In this document: one piece after another, positions 8,600 to 19,454 of the stretch
How the letters are laid out: every line of letters starts with the position of its first letter
Numbering within the stretch: position 1 is the first letter of the stretch
Translations under genes and position numbers: made by a program
Notes under the pieces: model-generated
What the model saw: only the letters and a program-made list of their open reading frames with translations
Databases searched by the model: none
What the model was told of the DNA's origin: nothing
DNA from: Grimontia sedimenti
GTDB taxonomy: Bacteria; Pseudomonadota; Gammaproteobacteria; Enterobacterales; Vibrionaceae
Direction of reading: 5' to 3'
DNA: 64,000 bases
Assembly: GCF_011045095.1 (NCBI RefSeq)
Contig: NZ_JAALDL010000004.1
Span: 186,001-250,000, forward strand

Positions 8600-9733
8600 A
8601 TGGCTGAGGTCATTTTAAATAAAGTTAACAAGAAGTTTGGCAAGGTACATGTCACCAAGGATGTGGATCTTCACATCGATAAAGGCGACTTTGTGGTGTT
8701 CGTTGGCCCGTCAGGCTGTGGTAAGTCGACCCTGCTTCGCTTGATCGCAGGTCTTGAAGATATCACCACGGGCGATCTGAAGATCGACGGCACAGTCTGT
8801 AATGATCTGCCACCACCGGAGCGCGGTATTGGCATGGTGTTTCAGTCCTACGCCCTGTATCCGCACATGACGGTTTACGAGAACATGGCGTTTGGCTTGC
8901 AACTGGCGAAAACCGAAGCCAAAACCGTGGACGAGAAAGTGCGCGAAGTGGCAGCGGCGCTGCAACTGGAACCCTTGCTGGAACGCAAGCCGAAAGAGCT
9001 TTCCGGTGGTCAGCGTCAGCGTGTGGCGATCGGCCGTGCAATTGTACGGGAGCCAAAAGTCTTCCTGTTCGATGAGCCATTGTCGAATCTGGATGCGTCG
9101 CTTCGCGTGCAAATGCGCATGGAAATCGCCCGTCTGCACGAACGTCTTGGCGCAACCATGATCTACGTGACCCACGATCAGGTGGAAGCGATGACACTCG
9201 CCACCAAGATCGTGGTGCTGGATGCTGGCCGTGTTGAGCAGGTGGGTTCTCCGCTTGAGCTATACAACCACCCAGCGAATACGTTTGTGGCCGGCTTCAT
9301 CGGCTCACCGAAGATGAATTTCCTGACGGCGGATATTGTGGAAACCGGCGAGAAGACGACCCGCGTCCAAATCCACCGTGGTCAGGAAGTGGAAGTCTCT
9401 GCCAACACGATCGGGGCCAGCGTTGGCGATCCGTGTGTGATTGGGATCCGTCCCGAGCATATTCGTTTCGGCGAGAAAGATGCGATCCAAGAAGGTGGTG
9501 TGGAGCTGAGTGTGGTGGAGCAGTTAGGCAACGAGTGTCTGATGTACTTCAATACGCCACAAAGCAACGAGCCAGTGGTGATTCGTACTGAGGGGCAAAC
9601 CAATATCCGTGCAGGGGATAAACGTTGTATTGAGTTCCCTGCGGATTATTGCCACCTGTTTGATCGCGATGGAAAGGCTTTCAAACGCTCTGTGGTGGGC
9701 GAAACCAAACCGTCACTGGTTGTGACCCCGTAA
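8600..9733 (+). CDS. ABC sugar transporter ATP-binding protein (MalK/UgpC-type)
   Basis: A 377-residue ATPase that powers the preceding transporter. Walker A is GPSGCGKST (residues 36-44); the Q-loop, signature LSGGQRQRVAIGRA, Walker B VFLFDEP and H-loop VTHDQ are all present. The C-terminal third is the TOBE/OB-fold regulatory domain of MalK-class proteins, including FIGSPKMNFL and GIRPEHI. It is the last gene of the operon and is followed by a strong terminator. TAAGGA lies before the ATG. Confidence 0.95.
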   Translation: MAEVILNKVNKKFGKVHVTKDVDLHIDKGDFVVFVGPSGCGKSTLLRLIAGLEDITTGDLKIDGTVCNDLPPPERGIGMVFQSYALYPHMTVYENMAFGLQLAKTEAKTVDEKVREVAAALQLEPLLERKPKELSGGQRQRVAIGRAIVREPKVFLFDEPLSNLDASLRVQMRMEIARLHERLGATMIYVTHDQVEAMTLATKIVVLDAGRVEQVGSPLELYNHPANTFVAGFIGSPKMNFLTADIVETGEKTTRVQIHRGQEVEVSANTIGASVGDPCVIGIRPEHIRFGEKDAIQEGGVELSVVEQLGNECLMYFNTPQSNEPVVIRTEGQTNIRAGDKRCIEFPADYCHLFDRDGKAFKRSVVGETKPSLVVTP

Positions 9734-9758
9734 TTAGCAAATAACCGCTTAAAACGTA

Positions 9759-9788
9759 AAAGAGGCAGGATTTTAATCCTGCCTCTTT
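9759..9788 (+). terminator. Terminator of the alpha-glucoside operon
   Basis: A 14-bp perfect stem (AAAGAGGCAGGATT/AATCCTGCCTCTTT) flanked by A- and T-rich ends, 25 bp after the ATPase stop. The symmetry would allow it to act in both directions. Confidence 0.85.
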
Positions 9789-9791
9789 ATT

Positions 9792-9953
9792 ATACCAATC
9801 GTAGTAAATATCTGCTCATCCTAGCTTGTTAAAATGCTCGATAACTGCGTTGAAAAATTTGATTGTAGAATAACTACTTATCGAAATTTTTCGCCTTGTT
9901 CTCGAGCATTTTTCCTGCGCTATTTCTGATCACCTACCTACTGTGATTGGTAT
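9792..9953. repeat. MITE-like palindromic element
   Basis: A 162-bp noncoding element bounded by ATACCAATC (9792-9800) and its complement GATTGGTAT (9945-9953). Inside are nested inverted pieces, including AATGCTCGA against TCGAGCATT and GAAAAATTT against AAATTTTTC, so the element can fold on itself. Similar intergenic elements beginning ACCAATC are common in Shewanella, Vibrio and relatives. It fills the gap between the converging operon and the gene at 9975. Confidence 0.7.
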
Positions 9954-9974
9954 TGTTTGCTAAATGGAAGCGAA

Positions 9975-11515
9975 TCAGAGCGTTGAAGGGCCCGTACCGG
10001 AGTAGTGGATACCGGAAAGCTCTGCCATTTCCTTATTGAAAGTCGCCAGATCACTGTGAGTGAATTTACTCAGATGATCGTGGCCACAAGCGCGTGCCAT
10101 CACCTGCATCAGATGGGTTGATGCAGTGAAGAAGTTGTAGAGTCGCTCGGAAGCTGCCTCCACATTCAGACGTTTGCGAAGCTCTGGATCTTGCGTTGCA
10201 ATACCAGCCGGACACATGTTGGAATTACACATGCGCGCACCGACACAACCAATCGCTTGCATCGCACTATTGGAGAGGGCAATGCCGTCCGCGCCCAGAG
10301 CCAACGCTTTCACAAAGTCACTCGGTACGCGAAGCCCGCCAGTAATGATCAAGGTAACGTCATTCACGCCCTGTGCATCCAGGAAGCGTCTTGCGCGCGC
10401 CAGCGCCGGAATGGTTGGCACACTGATATGATCCCGGAATAGTGTCGGCGCAGCACCTGTGCCGCCGCCACGCCCATCCAAGATGATGTAATCAGCGCCT
10501 GCATCCAGCGCAAAGCCGATATCGGCTTCAATATGGTTAGCACTCAGTTTAAAACCAATAGGAATGCCGCCGCTTTCACGGCGCACTTCGTCTGCGATGC
10601 GTGCAAAATCCGCGGGTGTTTTCAGATCAGGGAAAGTGGATGGCGAAATGGCATCTTTCCCTTCTGGAATACCGCGCACCTGTGAAATCTTTCCATGGTT
10701 TTTGATGCCCGGCAGGTGACCACCTGTACCGGTTTTCGCACCCTGACCACCTTTGAAATGGAAGGCCTGAACATCGCGCACTTTGGAAAGCTCAAAACCA
10801 AACTTGGCACTTGCCAGCTCATAGAAATAGTGGCTGTTCGCTGCGTGCTCTTCGGGCAGCATACCGCCTTCACCCGAACAGATGCCTGTACCTGCTTTTT
10901 CCGCACCGGTTGCCAGTGCCACTTTGGCTTCTTCTGACAGCGCACCAAAACTCATGTCAGACACAAACAGCGGCGTGTCGAGTTTCAGTGGCTTCTTCGC
11001 ACGTGGACCAACGATAAGCTCAGTGCCGACAGAAGCGTCATCCAGAAGTGGTTTCGTTGCCATTTGCGCCACCATGATCTGGATATCGTCCCAGGTTGGG
11101 AGTTGGTAGCGTGGCACGCCCATGGAGGTCATCGGCCCGTGGTGGCCAAACTTTTCCAGTCCTTCTTTTGCGAGCTGGTGGATCAACTCAACGTAAGGCT
11201 CTTCCTTGGTCGCTTTTGGCGAGGGGGAAGCGCTTTCTCTTTGAACCGGCGGCATTTCTTTTCCGACATCCGTATCTGCATAGCGGGTATGGGTGCCATC
11301 GCAGAAAGGCTCATTTCCGGTGTGTTTACAGGCGCAAAACCAAGCTTCGCCATCTTTGTCTGCCTTATAGGCCAGAGGCGTAAACTCCGTCCCGGCATGG
11401 GAGCCGTCACAATAGGGTTGCTTCTTCGAGCGTCCGCACCGGCAGTAGTAATATTCTTTACCTTTTCGAGCTCGACTTTGATTGGTTTGTTATTGGATAC
11501 AACAGGGTCTGTCAT
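9975..11515 (-). pseudogene. CDGSH-type iron-sulfur / FMN glutamate-synthase-like fusion, frameshifted
   Basis: Read across one frameshift this is a 513-residue protein. The N-terminal 85 residues contain two CDGSH iron-sulfur motifs (CRCGRSKKQPYCDGSH and CACKHTGNEPFCDGTH); the rest is an FMN-binding glutamate-synthase central domain with DMSFGALSEEAK, GGQGAKTGTGGHLPG, ILDGRGGGTGAAP and CNSNMCPAGIATQ. The true start is ATG at 11513-11515, behind a perfect AAAGGAG. After about 18 codons the frame must shift: the run of four A (four T at 11463-11466 on +) needs one more base to reach the first CDGSH motif. An internal ATG at 11255 could still give the FMN domain alone. The cause may be mutation, sequencing error or slippage. 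The reaction is unknown; it lacks the glutaminase domain of GltB. Confidence 0.8.
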
Positions 11516-11667
11516 GACTTACTCCTTTAAGCGACATTGCTTCAGACGACCAACGTGATTGGCGTTTTTCACGCCTATTTAGTATTAGTGTCGAAGATCG
11601 TTAGACGTAAGTATGGCCTGTTTTTCAATGCCTAACGTGCTACAAGGTTGAGGCAAACCTAAATTAG

Positions 11668-13284
11668 TTAGCTGCGATTAAGCTCGCCGACCCATGCTTG
11701 CCAGGGGAGAAGCTTCAGCACCCCATGATTTTCGGGCACTGCATTAGCCATGTGCGGAAGCGAAAGAGGTTTTGCTTCAGAGGGCAGGTTCAGCCTCACT
11801 GTTGCTTCATTGTTTGAGGCATTGAGTGCAATGATGAGGGTTTGCTCCTCATGGTGGCGTTCCAGCACCATCAGAGTCTGGTTGTAGGCCAGTACGCGGC
11901 AAGCACCATGCTGCATGGCGACATGTTGCTTGCGCCAAAGAAGCAAGGCGCGGGTAAAATGCAACACAGAGCTTTCATCCTGTTGCTGTTTATCGATGGC
12001 ATATTCTGAATGCTTAGGATCGGCGGGCAGCCAAGGAGGTGATGCGCTGAAGCCAAGGTTCTCTTTGCTGCTTTGCCAAGGCATTGGTGTGCGGCATCCG
12101 TCGCGGCCAACATAATTGGCGATCACCTGCTTACCAAATAAATCCCTGCGCTGAGAAGGCGGGACATCGGCCTCTGGCAATCCCAGCTCTTCGCCCTGAT
12201 ACAGGCTGATCACCCCTTGCAGCGACATCAGCATAGTCAGGAGTAATTTTGCAGCCTCTGGCTGATTGTTGGCGTCCTGCCAGCGACTGACGGTTCTGGC
12301 AATATCGTGGTTTCCCGTGCTCCAGCAGCCTATGCCGGGATGCACCGACTTCATAAAATCATCGAGCTGCTCACCCACCTGTCCAACACTGTGGCAAAGA
12401 CTCAGCGACTCGAACACATTGGCTGCATCCAGGGCGTCACCTTCACTGGTGTAGCGGTCAATCACGGCGTAAGGAGAGGGATCGCTCAAAGACCCCAGCA
12501 GCCACTTTTTATCGTCGTAACCATCAGCAATCACCCGAAGTTGCTTGAGCAGGTGAATGTTTTCCGGTCGGCTGATGTTATATCGCTGGCTCTGGTAACG
12601 ATAGGGATCGGTACGGGCATCATCTTGCCAGCCCAAATGTCGGGGTGGGTTGTTGCGAAGCTTATCGTCATGAAGAAACAGGTTCACAGAATCTAAGCGC
12701 AGACCACTTACCCCGGTATCTAACCAAAACCGCACGCTTTTATTGAGTTCTCTCACTACGTCGGGATTGCGGTAATTGAGGTCAGGTTGGTTGCTTAACG
12801 TGTTGTGCAGATAGTACTGCCCGCGCGTGGGGTGCCAACGCCAAGCAGATTCTCCGAATATGGTTAGCCAGTTATTCGGTGGTGTGCCATCGGTTTTCGC
12901 CGGTGCCCAAATATACCAGTCCGCCTTAGCGGAAGTAGCGCTGGCACTGCTTTCAATAAACCAAGGGTGTTTGCTGGATGTATGGTTGGCGACAAAATCC
13001 AGCATCACGGAAAGCCCTCGGTTTTTGGCTTCCTCTACCAACTTGGTGAAAGTCTCCATGTCACCGTACTCGGTGTTGAGTCCGCGAAGGCTGGTGATGT
13101 CGTAGCCAAAGTCGCTAAGGGGAGATTCAAAGACAGGGGAAAGCAATATGCCATCAACACCCAGCCAGTCAAAATAGTCGAGTTTGTCGATGATGCCCTG
13201 CAGATCGCCGATGCCATCACCGTTGCTGTCATAAAAGCTACGCACATAAATGTGATAGAGAATAGGTGATGCGCTGGGTTTCAT
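11668..13284 (-). CDS. Second GH13 alpha-glucosidase/glucanase-like enzyme
   Basis: A GH13 protein of about 538 residues, cytoplasmic, distinct from the operon enzyme but with the same plan: ILYHIYVRSFYDSNGDGIGDLQG at the start, DFVANHTS, nucleophile Asp in GLRLDSVNLF, and STGNHDIARTV for the third catalytic region. The segment holding the acid/base Glu in the paralogue (TVGEIGD) here reads WLLGSLSDPSPYA, with no clear Glu, so hydrolytic activity is doubtful and this is worth checking. I start at ATG 13284; an upstream TTG at 13332 keeps the frame but has no better ribosome site. It stands alone on the reverse strand. Confidence 0.85.
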   Translation of the reverse strand: MKPSASPILYHIYVRSFYDSNGDGIGDLQGIIDKLDYFDWLGVDGILLSPVFESPLSDFGYDITSLRGLNTEYGDMETFTKLVEEAKNRGLSVMLDFVANHTSSKHPWFIESSASATSAKADWYIWAPAKTDGTPPNNWLTIFGESAWRWHPTRGQYYLHNTLSNQPDLNYRNPDVVRELNKSVRFWLDTGVSGLRLDSVNLFLHDDKLRNNPPRHLGWQDDARTDPYRYQSQRYNISRPENIHLLKQLRVIADGYDDKKWLLGSLSDPSPYAVIDRYTSEGDALDAANVFESLSLCHSVGQVGEQLDDFMKSVHPGIGCWSTGNHDIARTVSRWQDANNQPEAAKLLLTMLMSLQGVISLYQGEELGLPEADVPPSQRRDLFGKQVIANYVGRDGCRTPMPWQSSKENLGFSASPPWLPADPKHSEYAIDKQQQDESSVLHFTRALLLWRKQHVAMQHGACRVLAYNQTLMVLERHHEEQTLIIALNASNNEATVRLNLPSEAKPLSLPHMANAVPENHGVLKLLPWQAWVGELNRS

Positions 13285-13534
13285 TGTTTTTGTTTTATTC
13301 CTTAACGGGTTAACCCTTTCAGCGTAGTGCAATTTGTCGGGCTTTTTGGGTGTTATCTTGCTTTACACTGTAAATACGGCGTCTAAATCCACGAGTTTTC
13401 ATTAGCACTTAATTATCACCAAGTTGCAAAAACAAACTTTGTATATTTGGGGTTATCTCCAACGCTGTCTAAGATTTGAGTATTAGTCACAAATGTGAGC
13501 TTTTGACTTCCAATACTCAAGGTAGGACAGAGAC

Positions 13535-15238
13535 ATGGGACTTTTCGGAAACAGCAACGACAGCGTCATCAAGCAAGTACTGGACAAAGCCAACGATGCA
13601 GTGCTTTACACGGACAGTAAAAACCGTGTGAGCTACATCAACGCATCGGCAGAACGGCTTTTCAATATGTCCGCAAAAGATGCGAAGGGGAAAGATATCT
13701 CCTCATTCAATCTTGGAAGCCTGAATACAGGTTCATTTCAAACCCAGCTCAACGGTCAAGCTTGGGTGGAAGTGAATGTTTCCGAAATTACGGTTTCTGG
13801 TGGGAAAGGCTTGTCCGTCTTTGTTAAGGATATTTCCAAAGAGTTCGGTGAGCGTGAGCGAAACAAGCAAATGCTGGAGCAATCTGTTAATGCGGTGGTG
13901 TCAATCGATGGTCAGAACAATGTCACCTACATGAACCCTGCAGCAGAAGCCCTTTGGGGATACAGCGCAGATGAAGTTGTTGGAAAAAACGTGAAGATGT
14001 TGGTGCCAAAGGAAATCCAGCAGTTTCACGATACCTACGTGAACACCAACCGTCAGAGCCGTGTTGACATCATTGTTGGTACGAGCCGGGATGTCGAGTT
14101 AGAGCGCCGCGATGGTAGCCGGATTTGGGCGAATCTCTCCCTGTCGCGTGTCGAAGTCGGGAACGAAGTGGGTTATACCGCGTTTGCCCGTGACATCACC
14201 AAAGAGAAGCTTGCCAGTGAGGAAACCGAGCAGGTACTTCGTCAGGCTATTGATGCTGTGGTCAGTATTGATGCCGACAATAACGTAACCTTCTTCAACC
14301 CTGCTGCAGAGGAGCTATGGGGTTATTCGGCGGATGAAGTGGTCGGTAATAACGTGCGCATGCTGGTGCCAGATGAGTTTCAGGCCAACCATGATAACTA
14401 CGTCAACACCAACCGCCGTACCGGCAACGACAAAATCGTTGGTAATGCCCGCGAGTTGGAAATGCAGCGAAAAGATGGCAGCCGAATCTGGGTGAACTTC
14501 TCGCTCTCCAAAGTCGATATCGGTGGCAATATCGGTTACACAGCGTTTGTCCGAGATATTTCTGCCCAGCGTATGGCACAGGAATCTATCAACCAGACCT
14601 TGTCACAGGCACTGGATGCGGTGGTCACCATCGATGAAAACAACATCGTGACCTTCTTTAATCCGGCAGCAGAATTGCTTTGGGGCTATTCGTCGGAGGA
14701 AGTGATTGGTCAGAATGTGAAGTTACTTGTGCCACCAGAAATTCAGTCTAACCATGACTCGCTCGTGAATTCAAATCGCGTCACAGGGAACGACAAAATT
14801 GTTGGTTCGAGCCGAGAAGTGCCCATCCACCGTAAAGATGGGCAGCTTTATCACGGCCTTTTGTCTCTTTCCAAGGTGAAGATTGATGGCAAAACCATGT
14901 ACACCGCCTTCGTGAAAGATGTGACGGCTCAGGTTCAGCAGCGTGATGGCATGGGCGAAATCATGGATGGGGTGGCGAAATCCAGCTCAGAGATTTCCAA
15001 TATTGCTAAGGTCATCGACGGCATTTCCGAGCAAACCAACCTGCTCGCACTGAATGCGGCAATCGAGGCAGCGCGTGCTGGTGAACATGGCCGAGGTTTC
15101 GCCGTGGTCGCAGATGAGGTGCGTCAACTCGCGACCCGTTCTTCTGAATCGACCAGTGAAATCAACCGTCTGTCTGACGATACGCAAAAGCTGCTTACCG
15201 AACTTTCAGAAGTCCTCAAAGTGGCCACAGGCCAGTAA
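13535..15238 (+). CDS. Soluble multi-PAS methyl-accepting chemotaxis protein
   Basis: A 567-residue cytoplasmic chemoreceptor without membrane segments. It has one divergent N-terminal PAS domain (about residues 10-105) and three similar tandem PAS units of about 125 residues, each with a variant of [20 protein letters not shown] and TAFxRDI. The C-terminus is a short signalling region with the conserved hairpin tip [31 protein letters not shown]. Only part of the usual long coiled coil precedes the tip, as in the BdlA-like class of soluble receptors. PAS ligands (haem, FAD or small molecules) cannot be told from sequence. It would pass signals to CheW/CheA. An inverted repeat follows at 15244-15272. 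Confidence 0.9.
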   Translation: MGLFGNSNDSVIKQVLDKANDAVLYTDSKNRVSYINASAERLFNMSAKDAKGKDISSFNLGSLNTGSFQTQLNGQAWVEVNVSEITVSGGKGLSVFVKDISKEFGERERNKQMLEQSVNAVVSIDGQNNVTYMNPAAEALWGYSADEVVGKNVKMLVPKEIQQFHDTYVNTNRQSRVDIIVGTSRDVELERRDGSRIWANLSLSRVEVGNEVGYTAFARDITKEKLASEETEQVLRQAIDAVVSIDADNNVTFFNPAAEELWGYSADEVVGNNVRMLVPDEFQANHDNYVNTNRRTGNDKIVGNARELEMQRKDGSRIWVNFSLSKVDIGGNIGYTAFVRDISAQRMAQESINQTLSQALDAVVTIDENNIVTFFNPAAELLWGYSSEEVIGQNVKLLVPPEIQSNHDSLVNSNRVTGNDKIVGSSREVPIHRKDGQLYHGLLSLSKVKIDGKTMYTAFVKDVTAQVQQRDGMGEIMDGVAKSSSEISNIAKVIDGISEQTNLLALNAAIEAARAGEHGRGFAVVADEVRQLATRSSESTSEINRLSDDTQKLLTELSEVLKVATGQ

Positions 15239-15243
15239 AACTC

Positions 15244-15272
15244 AAGACTGGGGACAACTTGTCCCCAGTCTT
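15244..15272 (+). terminator. Inverted repeat after the multi-PAS receptor gene
   Basis: A 14-bp perfect inverted repeat AAGACTGGGGACAA/TTGTCCCCAGTCTT around a single C, starting 6 bp after the stop codon. There is no strong T-run after it, so it may be a weak terminator or a 3'-end protector. Confidence 0.55.
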
Positions 15273-15457
15273 AACAATGAAATAGTTTTCCTTCCTAACG
15301 CATATACCCTCTAGCGTACTGTATTCAAAGGCTTTGTGTTGTTCTGTGAGTCAATAAAGAGACACGCGAAAAGCGATGCTCTCCTAGACTTGTGGGGAGC
15401 ACATTTTCAATTCCGGCTTGGCATATAAAAAGAAGCTGGAAAAGCGAGGACAACGTC

Positions 15458-15637
15458 ATGGAAAAAAGCGAAACAGATATTGTTCAGGAAGGCGAGAAAG
15501 GGACGTTTGAGTGGCGTGCTTTCTTCTTTATCGCCGTCTTCCTGTTCCCCATTCTCAGCGTGGTATTGATTGGTGGATATGGTTTTCTCATCTGGATGAG
15601 TCAGGTGTTCTTTTTTGGCCCTCCGGGTCACGGCTAA
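15458..15637 (+). CDS. torE: TorE, small membrane protein of TMAO respiration
   Basis: A 59-residue protein with one hydrophobic segment (about residues 22-46, FFFIAVFLFPILSVVLIGGYG) of the TorE/NapE family. Such proteins are encoded beside periplasmic reductases with a NapC/TorC cytochrome; their exact role is not settled. I place the start at ATG 15458 behind GCGAGGA; a longer in-frame version would add an unlikely leader. It is the first gene of torECA. Confidence 0.85.
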   Translation: MEKSETDIVQEGEKGTFEWRAFFFIAVFLFPILSVVLIGGYGFLIWMSQVFFFGPPGHG

Positions 15638-15678
15638 CAGCGATGCACATACACTGACCCAATCAAGAGCAAACAATC

Positions 15679-16857
15679 ATGAAAGAATTTCTTAGAAAAC
15701 TTTGGGCGACCATGCGGCGTCCTGCTACCAAAATCAGTCTCGGGACATTGACGCTCGGGGGCTTTATCGCTGGGGTGATCTTCTGGGGTGGTTTCAATAC
15801 CGCGCTGGAGCTGACCAACACTGAGCAGTTCTGTATTTCCTGTCACTCCATGCGTGACAACGTATACCCGGAGCTGCAGAAAACTGTCCACTGGTCTAAC
15901 CGTTCCGGTGTCCGTGCCACTTGTCCTGACTGTCACGTGCCGCACAACTGGACCGATAAAATCGCCCGTAAAATGCAGGCCAGTAAAGAAGTATTTGCTC
16001 AGGTCTTCGGTGTGATTGGCACGCGGGAGAAGTTTCTCGATAAGCGGCTGGAGCTGGCACAGCATGAATGGGCGAGGTTCAGTGCCAATGGCTCGAAAGA
16101 GTGTAAGGCCTGCCACAATTACGCCAGCATGCAGTTTGATAAGATGAGGCCAACGTCGCGCTTCCAAATGCAGCATGCGGCGCAAACCGACCAAAGCTGT
16201 ATCGACTGCCACAAAGGGATCGCTCACGAACTGCCTGCGGAAATGGATTCAACCGGTGGCTTGATCGGTAAGTTGATTTCCCGCTCTCACAGCACAGACT
16301 TCAACAAAGGTGCGCCGATTTACAGCATCAATTTCCTGGAAATGTATGTTGATGAAGGCCTGCAACAAGATGGTGGTGTGCTCGAGCCTGCTTCTATGGT
16401 GACCATTCTTGAAGAGAACGACAGCGCGGCGAAAGTCACCCTCGCTGGCTGGCGTAAGATGAAAGGTTTTGGTCGTGTGATCTACGAAGACTTTGGCCTG
16501 AATATCGCCTCCGCCGCCTTGTCGAAAGAAGTGGCACAAAGCCAGACCGATATCCGCACTTTTGAAACCAAAGAAGACGACCTGACCGGCCTTACCTGGC
16601 AGCGCGTTGAAGTGGATCTTTGGGTGAAAAAAGCAGATTTCCTCGACACTATCGACCCCATCTGGACCGAAGCGAAACAGGCTTACGACACTAACTGTAG
16701 CTTGTGTCATACCCAGCCTGATGTGGCGCACTTTGACGCCAACACCTGGCCGGGCATGTTCGACGGCATGATGGGCTTTGTTAACTTTGATCAGGCAACT
16801 CAGGCTTTGGTGCTCAAGTACCTGCAGAAACATTCCAGCACCTTTGTAGAACACTGA
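15679..16857 (+). CDS. torC: TorC, pentahaem c-type cytochrome
   Basis: A 392-residue membrane-anchored cytochrome that moves electrons from menaquinol to TorA. One N-terminal membrane anchor lies near residues 18-40. Five CxxCH haem sites are visible: CISCH, CPDCH, CKACH and CIDCH in the NapC/NirT-like part, and CSLCH in the C-terminal TorC-specific domain. Five haems and this length separate TorC from tetrahaem NapC. It lies between torE and torA with 13 bp to the latter. Confidence 0.95.
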   Translation: MKEFLRKLWATMRRPATKISLGTLTLGGFIAGVIFWGGFNTALELTNTEQFCISCHSMRDNVYPELQKTVHWSNRSGVRATCPDCHVPHNWTDKIARKMQASKEVFAQVFGVIGTREKFLDKRLELAQHEWARFSANGSKECKACHNYASMQFDKMRPTSRFQMQHAAQTDQSCIDCHKGIAHELPAEMDSTGGLIGKLISRSHSTDFNKGAPIYSINFLEMYVDEGLQQDGGVLEPASMVTILEENDSAAKVTLAGWRKMKGFGRVIYEDFGLNIASAALSKEVAQSQTDIRTFETKEDDLTGLTWQRVEVDLWVKKADFLDTIDPIWTEAKQAYDTNCSLCHTQPDVAHFDANTWPGMFDGMMGFVNFDQATQALVLKYLQKHSSTFVEH

Positions 16858-16870
16858 GAGGGATAACAGG

Positions 16871-19348
16871 ATGACAATCAATAGACGAACTTTCCTTAAA
16901 GGCATGTTGTCTGTCAGTGCAACGGCTGTCATTGGTCCCAGCCTTCTCGTTGCTACAGACGCACACGCCAATTCTGAATTGCTGGAGGGCACTTGGCGCA
17001 CCTCTGGTTCTCACTGGGGTGCATTCCGCGCCCGTATCGTCGGCGGTGAAGTCGCCGAGGTGGTCGCGTTCAGCCATGACAAACACCCGACTGAAATGTT
17101 GGAAGGGGTGAAAGGGCTTATTTATAACCCATCGCGAGTGCGCTACCCCATGGTGCGCCTTGATTGGTTGAAACGTGCCGAAGGCTGGAACACCACACGC
17201 GGTGATAACCGTTTTGTTCGCGTGACCTGGGATCAGGCGCTTGATCTCTTCTATAGCGAACTTGAGCGCGTGCAGAAGACTTATGGTCCGTCGGGCGTTC
17301 TAGCAGGACAAACCGGCTGGCGTCAGACAGGTCAGTTTCACAGCTGTACGACTCACATGCAGCGCGCGATGGCGATGCACGGCTTCTTCGTGAAGAAAAT
17401 CGGGGATTATTCGACAGGTGCCGGACAAACCATCATGCCTTACGTGCTGGGTTCAACCGAAGTATACGCGCAGCAAACCTCGTGGCAGTTGGTGTTGGAT
17501 AATGCCAAGCAGATTGTGATTTGGGCGAACGATCCGGTGAAAAACGCTCAGGTTGGCTGGCAGTGTCCAACCCATGATGTGTACGGCTACTTCGATCAAC
17601 TGAAAGACAAAGTTGCCAGCGGTGATATCAAGGTGATCTCGGTTGACCCTGTGGTCAGCAAGACCCAGAAATTCCTTGGCTGTGAGCATCAGTACATCAA
17701 TCCTCAAACCGATGTGCCTTTCATGCTGGCACTGGCGCACACCCTTTACACAGAGGATTTGTACGACAAAGAATTCATCAAGATTTACTGCCTCGGCTTT
17801 GAACCTTTTATCGATTACGTCATGGGTAAAACCAAAGACAAAGTCGAAAAAACGCCGGAATGGGCATCCAAAATATGCGGCGTAGAAGCTGATCGTATTC
17901 GCGAGTTTGCCCGAATGCTAGCCAGCGAACGTACTCAATTGATGTTCGGCTGGTGTGTGCAGCGCCAGCAACACGGTGAGCAGCCTTATTGGATGGGGGC
18001 AGTACTGGCGAGTATGCTCGGCGGTATTGGCCTTCCTGGCGCAGGTGTTTCTTACGCGCACCATTACAGCGGTATTGGTGAGCCAGCGACAGGCGCTGCT
18101 GGCCCGGGTGGTTTCCCTCGAAACCTCGACCCCGGCATGGAGCCGAAATACAACAACAGTGACTTCAAAGGCTATGCGAGCACCATTCCGGTGGCGCGAT
18201 GGATAGAGGCGATTGAAGAGCCGGGCAAAGTGATCAACTACAACGGCAGCAAAGTGAAATTGCCGCCGATCAAAATGGTCGTGGTGAGTGGTAACAACCC
18301 ATGGCACCACCATCAGGATCACAACCGGATGAAGAAGGCCTACCACAACATTGAAACGGCTATCACCATCGACTTTGCGTGGACAGCGACCTGCCGCTTC
18401 TCGGACATTGTGCTGCCAGCCTGTACCCAGTTTGAGCGTAACGATATCGACCTCTACGGTGCGTATTCAGCGACGGGTGTCCTTGCTATGCACAAGCTGG
18501 TGGATCCGCTCTATCAATCCCGCACAGACTTTGAGATTTTCAAGGGTTTGACTGCCCGCTTTGGTCTGAATAAAGACAAAGAGTACGCGCAGGAAATGAC
18601 TGAGATGCAGTGGGTTGAGAAGCTCTACAATGAATGTGTAACAGCCAACAAAGGCAACTTTGAAATGCCTGACTTTGAAACCTTCTGGAAGGATGGTTAT
18701 GTCGGCTTTGGTAAGGGCAGTACTTTTGTCCGTCACGCTTTGTTCCGTGAAGATCCTGAGCTCAATCCATTGGGAACGCCTTCTGGCTTTATCGAAATCA
18801 CCAGCCGCAAAATCGGCGGATTTGGTTACGAATACTGTCAGGAACACCCTATGTGGTTTGAGAAAGCCGAGCGCTCTCACGGTGGTCCGGGGTCAGAGAA
18901 ATTCCCGATGTGGTTGCAATCCTGCCACCCGGATAAACGTCTGCACTCACAGATGTGTGAATCTCCCGCGCTTCGTGAAACCTACACAGTGCAGGGACGA
19001 GAGCCTGCCTACATCAACCCTGAAGATGCCAAAGCGCGTGGCGTGAAAGATGGCGATCTGATCCGCGTGTTTAACGACCGTGGACAACTGATTGCCGGCG
19101 CAGTGGTGTCGGATGATTACCCACCGGGTGTTATCCGTATTCAGGAAGGGGCGTGGTATGGCCCGACAGGCTCTGAAATCGGTGCGATTGATACCTATGG
19201 CGACCCAAATACCGTGACACTGGATGTCGGTACCTCTGAGCTTGCACAGGCTTGTAGTGCATACACCTGTTTGGTGGACTACGAGAAATTCAAGGGCGAG
19301 GCGCCAGCCGTGAATGCGTTCTCAGGCCCAGAGATTGTCTCTCTGTAA
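16871..19348 (+). CDS. torA: TorA, trimethylamine-N-oxide reductase
   Basis: An 825-residue periplasmic molybdenum enzyme reducing TMAO to trimethylamine as a terminal electron acceptor. The N-terminus has a Tat signal (NRRTFLKG, then a hydrophobic stretch ending near DAHA at residue 33). The mature part shows typical DMSO-reductase-family segments: [33 protein letters not shown] and a C-terminal molybdopterin-dinucleotide-binding domain. No torD chaperone gene or torSTR regulators are nearby, so these must lie elsewhere. The operon ends at a perfect terminator at 19371. Confidence 0.96.
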   Translation: MTINRRTFLKGMLSVSATAVIGPSLLVATDAHANSELLEGTWRTSGSHWGAFRARIVGGEVAEVVAFSHDKHPTEMLEGVKGLIYNPSRVRYPMVRLDWLKRAEGWNTTRGDNRFVRVTWDQALDLFYSELERVQKTYGPSGVLAGQTGWRQTGQFHSCTTHMQRAMAMHGFFVKKIGDYSTGAGQTIMPYVLGSTEVYAQQTSWQLVLDNAKQIVIWANDPVKNAQVGWQCPTHDVYGYFDQLKDKVASGDIKVISVDPVVSKTQKFLGCEHQYINPQTDVPFMLALAHTLYTEDLYDKEFIKIYCLGFEPFIDYVMGKTKDKVEKTPEWASKICGVEADRIREFARMLASERTQLMFGWCVQRQQHGEQPYWMGAVLASMLGGIGLPGAGVSYAHHYSGIGEPATGAAGPGGFPRNLDPGMEPKYNNSDFKGYASTIPVARWIEAIEEPGKVINYNGSKVKLPPIKMVVVSGNNPWHHHQDHNRMKKAYHNIETAITIDFAWTATCRFSDIVLPACTQFERNDIDLYGAYSATGVLAMHKLVDPLYQSRTDFEIFKGLTARFGLNKDKEYAQEMTEMQWVEKLYNECVTANKGNFEMPDFETFWKDGYVGFGKGSTFVRHALFREDPELNPLGTPSGFIEITSRKIGGFGYEYCQEHPMWFEKAERSHGGPGSEKFPMWLQSCHPDKRLHSQMCESPALRETYTVQGREPAYINPEDAKARGVKDGDLIRVFNDRGQLIAGAVVSDDYPPGVIRIQEGAWYGPTGSEIGAIDTYGDPNTVTLDVGTSELAQACSAYTCLVDYEKFKGEAPAVNAFSGPEIVSL

Positions 19349-19370
19349 CGCTGGGATCAAAACTGTCTAG

Positions 19371-19397
19371 AGAGCCGCAATTGCGGCTCTTTTTTTG
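19371..19397 (+). terminator. Terminator of torECA
   Basis: A perfect 10-bp palindromic stem AGAGCCGCAA/TTGCGGCTCT followed by seven T, 22 bp after the torA stop. Confidence 0.93.
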
Positions 19398-19454
19398 GGT
19401 GCAATCTGACCCTTGTATACACTTTATTGAATATTGAAAGATAAAGGATATGCA

